Shown one piece after another: positions 1 to 9,774 of a stretch of DNA of 64,000 nt. Every line of letters begins with the position of its first letter. The first letter of the stretch is position 1. The DNA is from Galerina marginata (lineage: Eukaryota > Basidiomycota > Agaricomycetes > Agaricales > Galerinaceae): the NCBI GenBank assembly GCA_023014335.1, contig JAECYW010000002.1, positions 2,356,001 to 2,420,000 of the forward strand. Reading direction: 5' to 3'. The notes beneath the pieces are model-generated. The model searched no databases, was not told the DNA's origin, and was given only the letters and a program-made list of their open reading frames with translations. Made by a program: the position numbers and the translations under genes.

Positions 1-210
1 GTCATGACAAGATCCTGCCAGGTTCACCATTAAGTATTCATGACGCTATCAACATAGATATGCACCTGCCTGTACTTATTTTGCCGTGATACGATGGCAT
101 TGCTGAGAATGATGATTAGACATTGATCAGTACTGAAAATGACAGAAACTCAGCGCATCAGATGTGATATTCCTCCCCTTCCGAGGGTGCCAGAACTTGT
201 GAGAATTATC

Positions 211-351
211 AGAGGTGACGTGGGGTGATAACCTTCTGAAATGCCCGCTGGGGAGAAGCATATCACAGACTGATTTTCTATACCAGTAGTTTACCAGTGG
301 TGACGTGACCTGATAATAGGCTGAAATGGCTGTCCGCGAGAAGGTGATCAC
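211..351. repeat. Two imperfect 56-bp direct repeats
   Basis: Units at 211-266 and 296-351 align without gaps at an offset of 85 bp. By hand count about 39 of 56 positions match. The best-kept blocks are TGACGTG, TGATAA, CTGAAATG and a GAGAAG..ATCAC end. The TGACGTG core resembles a CRE/bZIP site. No further unit is found at the same offset on either side. Whether this is a regulatory repeat or a decayed element cannot be told from the sequence. Confidence 0.6.
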
Positions 352-2041
352 CCCTCATATGTTCATCACCCGTCGCAACCATTGATATGCTACTTTCGAT
401 TTTTCCGACATGTCCACTCGTGACCTGGCCCCGCCAACAAGAATTGAGCCGAAGATGGTTTGCTACAACACTCGCAGGCCGCGATGAAAAGGACACATGC
501 ATGAAGAAGCGGTCGTGGGGCCGGTATCGACGACATCTTCGAAACCTTATTCGTTCTGGAGTCAGTTTTCTAGCAGCTCTGCCAAAGCGTCGTCGAAAAC
601 GGCGAAGACCTTGTACGCTGTATGCCGCATGCGTGACTACGCGCGCTTTCATTTGAGCAATGAAGTCTACCTTTGGCGAAGTGGCCGACAAACGGGGCCG
701 TAAACGACGAATAAAGCGAAAGAATTATTCGTGGATACCCCTAAGGACGAGCGCGGTCTCTGCTGTTGCCGCCCAGGACGCTCCTTGGCCCTCTCAGGCT
801 GTTCAATTCCTAGAAGTCAAGAGTGCTAAACCTCCTGCAGATAAGCTATAGATCTGGTTTCCAGAAATATCAAATGGTTCATTGTTCGGCATTGCTGAAT
901 TCAAGGTTTCATCTTCCTTCCCTTTAGGATTCGACGCCTCTCGACGCCAGAATCAACATCACCACTCTCCAACCACTCTCACATTCAACGTACCGATCAA
1001 CAAATTCATCTCTCCTTTCGCTCCCTGTTAACTCCTGTTCTCAGTTCCCAGTGTCTACCCTCCCAACTCTTGGCCCTAATGTTCGGAGTTACCAAGGACA
1101 GTTAGCTCAACGCAAACTATGGCCACGGAGAAGGGGCCGGGAGAACCATGGCGTTGGCAGCAGAGATCACATTCGCCTTCGCGCCTGTCATCTTTCTCCG
1201 TCGAACAGAAGTACCTCATAGCACCCACTATCTTCTCAAATCTTCGTGCCCAGCATTTCCCCTTGATTATTGTTTTTGTGCTCCCAGGTTCCCCACCCTC
1301 ACATTATATTAGCATTCAAAAGCAGCATTTGTATATCTATCGCGACCTCGATATGTCGTCTTGAACTCAACTTGAACATGACCCATCCATCTTTCCTTCG
1401 TCAGAAACATATATTACTATTATTATGTACCTCCTATCAGCCCCTCTCCCATTTTTCTTCCCAGATCTTTTTCTGCCTGGAAGATATCAGTGCGTGTTTT
1501 CCCTCCGTTATAACCAAGCTAACTAACTTATCACCGGAATTACATGTAATCGGAATTTGGGTTACAAGTAGCTAGAGACTTTACTAGCTTTACTGTTTGT
1601 CCTCGTACGTCATTTCTCGTCACCATCTTCAATACGCTGCAGAATACCACGTCATGGTGCGTTCCGTGAGTATGTGAGGCAGGTTATTTTTCAAGGAATA
1701 AGTCTGCCGTCGAATAAGCCTTGACAAATCCGTGTCCATTACTTTGCCGTTCTGTAGGTATGTCGCAAATTGACATTGGGCAGAGATAAAGGGGGGACCA
1801 GCAGAGACCAGCAGTTGCTAGTAACATGTTCGTCACCACCAGAGATTATTAGTTCATGCCAGTGGCTTGTAGATAAAACCATGAATTCCTCAGCACTACT
1901 GACCCACCTAGATATGCGAGCATTGGGTTTGTATAACAGGGAGTTAATAACAGATCATACGACATTCTTTAGTTGATATCCTACGTGTTTTTGATATACG
2001 ATAGAGTATGGGGTATATGTTATATTTGTCTGCAAAAAAGA
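352..2041. other. Gene-poor stretch, no supported gene
   Basis: Only short open frames occur here, with no recognisable domain, no splice-linked continuation and no conserved start context. The stretch from about 900 to 1500 is rich in CT tracts, as in fungal promoters and 5' leaders. I see no tRNA, rRNA or transposon signature. It is probably intergenic, or the flank of a gene outside the window. Confidence 0.5.
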
Positions 2042-2874
2042 CTAAAGAGCAGAGCCCAAAACTTTCATGGCTAACGCACGCAGTATCTGTAAAGCAATAA
2101 TCAATGAAAAAACGCAAATATTGAGGGAAGCTTTTTCTACTTCGGCTTTTTGCTGCCCACCAAGTTCGTTGAAGACTGTTGCGACAGATTTGCCTTTCGC
2201 ATCTCGCACTGCTCCCAAACGATTGCCAGCAAAGGCACCAAGCATGAGACCTGGCAGATTTGCAATTATGAATCCAATTCCACCACCGCAAATAGCGCCT
2301 AGCCAACTCCACCAGGGCACGCGTCGCTCAACTTCTGGGCGTAATAGCTAGAGAAGCGATGAATAGACGGTCCTGGAGAAGTATATGGGGTACTGGACCT
2401 CATCGAAAACGTCTGCAAAGACTCCATCTGCATTTGGTTGCGAAGTTCTTGGTTGGTTTGGACTAGCACCACCAAACATTCCAGAAAACTGAGAAAAGAA
2501 GCTAGAAGAGGAGTTTGGATCTGTTGTTCGGTCTGCACGAGTCCTGTAAAGGCTGTCGTATTCCTGGCGTCGCCCGGAGTCAGAAAGGACGTAGTAGGCA
2601 TCTGCTACCGCCTAAATGCTGTTAGCAATATGAATGTATTCAGAATGCACTAAATACCTGGAAACGTTCGGTGGCCTGTCTAATCTCAGTCGGGCTTGCA
2701 TTGACGAGTCGATCTGGATGGGTCCTACGCACAAGGCAACGTAAGATCAAGGTGCGAGAGTGAAAATAAAAGAGCGCGCTTTAAAGACTCCTTCCTATAG
2801 GCTTGACGAACTTCTTCCGGGGTAGCAGACTTGTTCAAATTCAAAATTCTGTAATAGTCAGGGAATTGGGACAT
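2042..2874 (-). CDS. DnaJ-domain (J-protein) co-chaperone
   Basis: Hsp40-type co-chaperone expected to stimulate an Hsp70 ATPase through its J domain. The rebuilt model has four exons (2874-2780, 2724-2658, 2611-2399, 2347-2042) and 226 residues. The N-terminus MSQFPDYYRILNLNKSATPE starts helix I of the J domain. The HPD motif (THPDRLV) is made by joining exons 1 and 2, and YYVLSD..RRQEYD ends the domain. A Ser/Asn/Gly-rich linker follows. The C-terminus has a short Trp/Gly-rich region, a GNRLGAVRDAKGKS motif and a hydrophobic stretch near the end that may be a membrane segment. Intron 1 (2725-2779) has a GC donor instead of GT. The substrate class and compartment are unknown. Confidence 0.88.
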
Positions 2875-2952
2875 GGTAGGAGGTGAGGAGCAGCAGTTTG
2901 TGACATCACAACACAAGTACAAAAATAGAGCTATGTACATGTTACGTAATAA

Positions 2953-5434
2953 TTAACTTCTCTGCTCGTTCAACCGAAGTGGCGGAGGTCTTGGCCGTTC
3001 AAATGCGCCAGGCGCTGCTTCCGTCTTTTCCTGATTAAGCCGAGGACCGCTAATAACAGGTCTCCGGGTGTTAGAAGATATAGTTCCGCCTCTCTGTCTA
3101 CGTTGGGCTAGGGGAACCATTGAACTTGGTAATTGAGGAACGGAAGTCATTGGCTTTCCCAGATAGAATGGCCGAAGGTTCATAGATGGCTCCGGTGGTG
3201 ACGATGCACTTGTCTGATCACCTCCATACGTAGACGCAGACAACGCTGGAATTGAGGTTTGTTCCGAGGGAGAAGCCGCAACCATGGATGGTAGGAGCAT
3301 AGGGCGCAATAGGATAGCTGGTCCAACAGTTGCCGAATCGGCCATAGGGGTCGCTTCAACCTCTGGAGGGTTAGAGGCATCGGGGGATATTATTTGAGGT
3401 CTCGTCAAGTCTACAATATTTATTCGGAAATAAGCTTTAAAAGGTAATGCATCGAACTGACCTCCAATAAATGAAGTCACATCATATTGTGTCCCCGCAG
3501 AGTCATTTACAGCATCCTGAGGTGACGCACTCTGAAGTGGGGGAATGGCTATGGGTGCGACCTCCTTGCGCCCCGACTTGTGGGTTGTTCGATCACTGAC
3601 ATTGCTAAGACCTCCTTTGTCTGGGTATTTGTTCAAATTTTGATTCTTTGAAAGGATTGGAGGATCAGGGAAGACCGAGAGAGAGAATTCACTCCGATTC
3701 GAAAGAGATTCCGTCTTGGTGCTATTGAAAGTGCTCCTTGACTGATTGGCAACGGTTGAGCCCGTGGCTGTGGCAGTGTTCACGGCATCGGGTTTGGCGG
3801 CACCGGCGATGTCTGTTCCTAAAGAAAATAGTCGCAAAGCAGCGATACTCTTATCGAGTTCGGTTTGCTGTCGGAGCAGGTCGTCTATCGAGGTTATACT
3901 TCCCTGTTGGCTTGCGTTAGGAGGCGGTTTCAAGTCGGGAGTGTTGACCGCAAGTCTTTGATCCGTTGCACTTGCTGGATTGACAAAGGTCATGGCAATC
4001 GACGATTCCATAATATTTTGCTTGGGCATTGTCGGGGAACCTTCCATCATGTAGTAGGATAACGATACTGCAGTAAAGGGGCGGTCTTCCGTGGGACCAG
4101 ATAAAAGAGATTGTGGTCGATCGTCCGGGGCATCAAGCTCGTCAGACCGGTCAGAGCTCTCTGGAGACTGCCCCGTTTGAGAAGGACGGGTTTTCGCCTG
4201 GATGGGACCCGTGGCCATTTCCTTGTCAGACATATTAACTGGAGGCTGGATAACTTTCACTGGGCTGGGCGATCTTCTACGTGGAGGAATCCAAGAATCA
4301 AGCCTTCGCGTTGCCTCAAATGGTGAGCCTATGGAATATCGAGCTTTGAAGCCTGAATCGGAATACGCCACAGGTAACACGTCATTGCCTTGAAACTTCT
4401 CCATGTTCAGATTCGGAATTGCGGCCTTGTTATGTTCCCGAGGCAAGAAGACATCCTGGTAGGTGGTGTAAAGGCTGTAAAGTATGAGGAGGTATACCTC
4501 GACAGCGCGAAGGAATCTCCCCAGGGATGATTCCGTAAACGAGACTAAGCACACAATGAGATGTTGATCATGTGCAAAGGGAAGATAACTCACAGACAAC
4601 GAGGTTGCCAATACCAATACCAACTCCGACCGCCAAAGCGCTGATCGGGGCCATGTATGTTCGGAGCGCTTGCAATCGGCGGGAAGGACAGATAGAGACA
4701 TTGAGCAATAATTTGAGAATGAAAATAGCCATGAGTGAAGTTTGTACGGTGGTCTCAGCGACGTATATAGACCCGTATTTTCGCTGGCCAGGCATCAATC
4801 TCCAGAGTATCTGAAGTAAAGGAACGGAGAGTAATGCGGCAAGGGACGTCCATTTCAAAACCATTCCAATTAAACCCCAACGATTCCAGCTCGCGCTGTG
4901 CGGATGTTTGCGTCTTCGTCCGTCTCCGAGCGGGTCAGCTTTGCTGACGTATTCTTCCCTGGGGCAACGTGCAACCAATTTCCAAAAGAATAGATCAAGA
5001 AAGCCAACAGAAAGAGAAAGGAAGACTTCGCGCGAATAAAGGAAACCTGCGACAGAGTTGAGACCAAAGCCTTTTGCAACATTTTGTGGGCCCCGAGCGA
5101 GCACTTGGCCAAGGTCCAAGGTAGCCGCAACAAACGCAAGAAATGAAGATCCATAGAGAAAAATTGAAAGCCTGAGGGGCATTATGTTAGATGTACAACT
5201 GAGAACCCCAGTTTAAGCCAGACATACAAGTTGACTTGTTTTGTAATGAAGAGAAATGTGAAGACACCAATACCCATGATGCCTTCGCAAAACAGAGGTA
5301 TATCGCTTAGTATTGCCTCAATCTAATGTGCGTTGAGTGCCAAAATCAGCATGCTCTTTCATACTGGCAGAACTTACCGCGGTATCGCTGCTCAAGGCGA
5401 TTGACGTTGGCAAGAGGTTGGAGACACTTGCCAT
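2953..5434 (-). CDS. Multi-pass membrane protein with long disordered tail
   Basis: I do not recognise the family. The model starts at 5434 (MASVSNLLPTSIALSSDTA), with exons 5434-5378, 5322-5228, 5171-4594 and 4544-2953. All junctions keep phase. The first ~270 residues hold about six or seven hydrophobic segments. The remaining ~480 residues are rich in Pro, Ser and Thr and look disordered, with basic patches such as PPRRRSPSPVKV. Positions 3461-3411 form a good 51-nt intron (GTCAGT...TTGTAG) that stays open if unspliced, so the protein is 773 residues, or 756 when it is removed. The topology suggests an organelle or plasma-membrane protein with a cytosolic tail carrying many possible phosphosites. 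Confidence 0.75.
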
Positions 5435-5829
5435 CCTGAATACCGCAGGAGCCTTAGGCTCAAGTGTCTGTCGTTTCAACTTCAAATTTCGTACGGGTGA
5501 AATGTGACGTCCACCAGGAAGGTCGGAAAGGTCGCCAGGACTGGAGGAAGTTGGAATGTAGAAGAAAAATCAAACGAGTTCAATGACCACCCCAAACCTC
5601 AAGAATCGAGTGCGAACCAGTTGGAAGAGAAAGCGGCGAGGGACAAGTCACCATTCTCTCTGAGGAAATCGTTCAGATGGTCATCCTGACGACCGAATAT
5701 GGTCGTTGATAGTAACGGTACACGCTGTTGTATATATTTAATCTCCTATCACAACCTGTCCCGACATCTCCGTGATGTGAGGATCAACAGAAAATGTCCC
5801 TGTCACCTTTTAATTATGTACATACATAT
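5435..5829. other. Intergenic, between two minus-strand genes
   Basis: This is the upstream flank of the membrane-protein gene and the downstream flank of the LIM gene. A short plus-strand open frame (5504-5689) shows no domain or splice continuation. No RNA gene or repeat is evident. Confidence 0.55.
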
Positions 5830-8457
5830 CTAACCATTCATCGTTGCGCCTGTAAATTGCCTCACCAAATACATTCCACGTCCTTCATCCACACTCTCGG
5901 TACTTCTCATGCCTATCACACTCTTTGGACGAGGCCGAGCAACTCCTCCCCCTGTTCCCATCATCCCTAGTTGCTTTGTGGGACTGATACTGCGCGTAGG
6001 ACTCAGCCCGCCACCGGTAAGTTGTCTTAAAATCGTGTCGCTACCTCCTAGACCCGTAAATTGCCGCGCAATCGTGGTGCTGCCTGTGAACTGAGGTGCT
6101 ATCTTAGTAGGACTGCTTGTGAATGAGTGGAGAGCTGATCTTGCAGGTGGTGTCTGGGGTGATCCTCCAACTCCACGAAGCAACTGAAAGGAAGTGATTG
6201 AAAAATAAACGTGTTGCTGAATTGGAACGACAGCAACACTTACTAGACATTCCCGACACCAAACCCCGCCTTCTCCATCGCTTTTGGCAGCGCTATCCAA
6301 TTTCTTACCGCACCCAGGCTCGCCCTTTTTCTTTTCTTCTCGGCCTCTGCCTAACAAAACTGCCCTTGTCGGTTCTTTCTTTCCGCCACACACAAGACAT
6401 GAAGCATGCCATCGCGTTCCCTGCGGTCCGGGAACAACACCGCGCTCCATCAAAGAAACAGATTTCTGGCATCCTGGACAAGCGTTTTGTCCACCAAAAC
6501 GAGGGAAGACAGCCTTCGACGGGGAGAGCGGTGAGACGACAAGACGTTGAGATGAGGTACTTGGCGCAGGCATCTCTATACGCTGCTTAAGAGGTAAAAA
6601 TGAAGATTGGGGAGGTCCCATCGAATTTGAGCCATGCAATTTTGTGCCGACTGATCTTCGAATAACCAACGGTTCTGCGGGAGCACACTACCAGAACCCG
6701 TTAGATTGATCAAGTAACCAGAAAAAAAATCAGTCCCTACCTGAGTATGACACGGTCCAGCATCGGATTTCAAGAAAGAAAGCTGTCCTCTCTTAATGTC
6801 ACTAAGTGATTTGTCGCAAACCGCGCATTTAAAGCATTCAGGATGGTATACTTGAGGAACGGCATTCTCGTCAGCTCCGGGAACAGAAATAAATTGACCG
6901 CCTTCACGAGGGTTAAGAATTGGTCGAGCACACCCGCCACAAATGGACATCGTTGTTACAGGAAGCCCTGAGAATGACTTTGCCACGGCTTGGCTAACGG
7001 AGGAATTATGGGATTTGGATGGCTTGCTCATACCAGGTGAACCTGACGAAGCGGAATCGGCCGGTGACCCGAGTTTAGCCTTAGACGTTATATTTGATGT
7101 CGCCAGCCCGCTTGGTTCTTCGAGAGTAGGAGAAGATTTAGATTTCCCTGCGCGAGTCGGATTGTTTGTAGTTTGGGAACCTCCAAGACCAAAGGAATTC
7201 AATGATTTTGGGGAAGGAGCTGCATTCACGGACTGAGAGACATGATGAGCACAGTGACTGGTCTGTTTGAACGAGTACTCACAGAGAGACGCCTCTGCAT
7301 GGGAGAATTATGCAGATGGTTAGGAGAGGCCCCGCCGAAGACATCCTGCTGTTTGGTTTGGGGAGAACCGCTATATGATGGATGTCGGTGTGAGGACGTG
7401 TCCAGTATCAACAGGTTGCGACTGACGTCGACGACAGCTGGACTACTTTCTCGGGATTTCGCAAGGCCTAGACGCTGTTCGAGTTCTTCGATAGCAGGAC
7501 TATTTTCTCTGCTTTTCTTTCCGTAGTTGGCATTCAAGCCACCAGGATTGCTGATATTAGGGCTATTATTGTTACTTGTCCGATCTTTCTTCGGAGTGCT
7601 TGGATCGCGTTTAAGGCAGTTATCAAAACATTCCACACAAGAAGGTCGGCCCAGCAAATCAACCATTGGTGTATCACCGATGTTCTTGAAACACCCGGCG
7701 CAGTTATAACAACGTTTGTGCCAGTACTTGCCTCCCGAGTGAATATAGCCACCTTCTTCTTTCAGCGCGAGAACTGGCCGCGCGCATGAGGGACAAGATC
7801 CTTTTGAGCCACCAGATATAGTGAAACATGGGCGACATAGGAATGAATTTGGATTAGAAGGGGAGGGGTCTGGGTATATAGTGGCGTCAGGAGGAAAGAT
7901 AACTGAGCAACTGGCGCACGAATGCAAGGTGAGGGTATCTTTGGGTTGCAATAAAGAACCGTAGACTTTCGAAAGAGTGGGTTCATGGGGAAGAAATGAG
8001 GGAAGGATGTCGTTCTCGGTGTCGTCCGAAAATGTTGTTGACATTTTGAGTGGAGAAGGAGGACGAGGCGATTGAGATGTGACCAGAGTTATGTGGTCCG
8101 ACACTCCGTTTTTAGAGGGCTTTAAAGGGTTAGCAGAGAGAGGCCTCGGAAAACGTCTAGCTGGATCATTGGACGCTGGAAGAGAAGCCTTTGTGGATCC
8201 CCATGTTCCTGAATTGGGTTTTTGCTCGCGTTCGATGGCAGGGCTTGCAGACCCAACTGAATCCGAGACGTATGTTTTTGACCATCTATCTTGGTTGGGT
8301 ATGGATGAGGATGAGTGCTTCCAAGAAATTACAGGCGCTGAAAGCAATTTTAACACGAATGAAGTGTGAATGCGACGCGATACATACCAACGGAGGTGCC
8401 GCCACACTGGCAACGTGCACCAGGAACTATATCCCCGCATCGTCTACAGAACCCCAT
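5830..8457 (-). CDS. LIM-domain protein with N-terminal Cys cluster
   Basis: Probably a cytoskeletal or polarity scaffold, by analogy with fungal paxillin-like LIM proteins; this is inferred. Five exons (8457-8388, 8337-7283, 7232-6741, 6687-6244, 6183-5830) close in frame to 804 residues. The start MGFCRRCGDIVPGARCQC gives a small Cys cluster. Three LIM-type zinc modules follow: one beginning CPSCARPVLALKEEGGYIHS with WHKRCYNCAGC, one beginning CGGCARPILNPREGG with YHPECFKCAVCDKS, and one beginning CPGCQKSV with WHASCLVCGG. The second LIM is completed by a Cys at the start of exon 4, which supports that acceptor. Linkers are Ser/Pro-rich with SPTR/SPTK sites. The tail carries four QFTG/QLTG repeats (6096-5848). 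It is divergent from the glycosylase gene, with 189 bp between the starts. Confidence 0.87.
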
Positions 8458-8646
8458 TTCAATGCAACAACTTGTAGATATATGAAAGGCAGACGCTGCT
8501 AGATCTTGTGTAGGACCTGTAGGTGTTAAAAGTGAAGACCAGTACGATTACCACTATTGACCACTTTAAGCTGGATTTCAACATGTGTCACGTGTCATTA
8601 TAAATTGGTCTTCGCGTAATGAAACATTCCTTAGCTGAGTAAAATC

Positions 8647-9711
8647 ATGATCAATCGTGCCCGCAAGAAATATCATCATTATGCTTCCAGCCCTCCTTGC
8701 AACTCTCAAAATTCTTTCCTTCAATCGCCATACTTTAACCCATCTAACTTTGTTAACCAAACATCACCTTATTCAAGAAAGTCTAGACGCATAGACGATG
8801 TAAATACTGAAATGAGTCCCTCATCTTGCAGTCAGAGGCTCACGAACGGGGACACCGCCGGTTCTCTCCCAGAGTTGAAGCTTCGCCTGGAAGGTTTAAA
8901 ACCAGTCTTAATTCAGGGTAAGTACGCTTTCTTTTATAATCTATGCTGACATATCAATCCAATTTTTTGAACTTTCAAGATCGTGTTGCAGATGATCCCT
9001 GGAAGCTGCTAGTCGCCGTTACACTTCTGAACAAAACAGCTGGTAAACTGGCCATCCCTGCATTTTGGAACATTATGGCAAATTGGCCAACTCCTGTTGA
9101 CTTATCACAAGGTGAGATTGTCACTGTTGACTGCGACGTGCTTTTCATGTAGTGTCGATCATTACAGTAGACGAGGAAGAATTAATACCTATCATTCGCC
9201 ACCTGGGAACCCAGAATATTCGTGCTAAACGGCTGATCGCAATGTCGAGGTCGTACATTCAAGAACCCCCCTCAGTCTATGATTTCAGACCCTCAAGTAC
9301 GACATCTCCGTCACGACATTCACGGTTTTTTGCCTCTTCATCAATCGCTAGACGGTACCCTGCGACACCCATTTCTCATCTCCCAGGAACTGGTTCGTAT
9401 GCGCTCGATTCATATCGAATCTTCTGCACCGTTCATGATTACCCTGGCTCAGAGGAGTGGAAGACAGTTTTGCCAGCTGATAAGGAGCTAATTCGTTATA
9501 TAGTGAGTTTCCAGTGCTACCTCGGTTCTCCAGCATTTATTCAGCACTTCAGAAGTGGAAATGGGCCTGTAGTGAGGGCATGGAGTGGTCTCCAACCAAA
9601 GGGGTCATTTGTAAAGTTACTGCAAAATATTTATCTGCACTTATCTCCACACTAGAGAATGACAGGGTCTCCCAATGCAACCACGATTGTAGAATATACA
9701 AGAAAAAATGA
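8647..9711 (+). CDS. MBD4-type HhH-GPD DNA glycosylase
   Basis: Predicted mismatch-specific base-excision glycosylase (T or U opposite G). Exons are 8647-8917, 8980-9111, 9168-9502 and 9553-9711, giving 298 residues. The core matches vertebrate MBD4: DPWKLLVAVTLLNKTAGK, then LGTQNIRAKRLIAMS, then the hairpin LPGTGSYALDSYRIFC. That last block keeps the catalytic Asp in the LDSYRIF context. The first ~90 residues are basic and disordered, with no methyl-CpG-binding domain. Intron 2 could also end at 9152, which stays in frame and adds five residues. The 9167 acceptor is preferred because it gives the usual 56-nt intron. The gene lies head to head with the LIM gene. Confidence 0.88.
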
Positions 9712-9774
9712 GAATCAAAATAAAAACACTAGGTGTCATAAATGATCTATAAGTTGGTTAATTCCTTTCTTATA

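Noticed and set aside
278..691. 137-codon minus-strand open frame at the left end
   Set aside because: No domain, overlaps the direct repeats and several other frames, and no splice continuation or usable start context.
9112..9152. 41-nt version of intron 2 in the glycosylase gene
   Set aside because: It keeps the frame, but the 56-nt version ending at 9167 fits the usual intron size here; kept only as an alternative.
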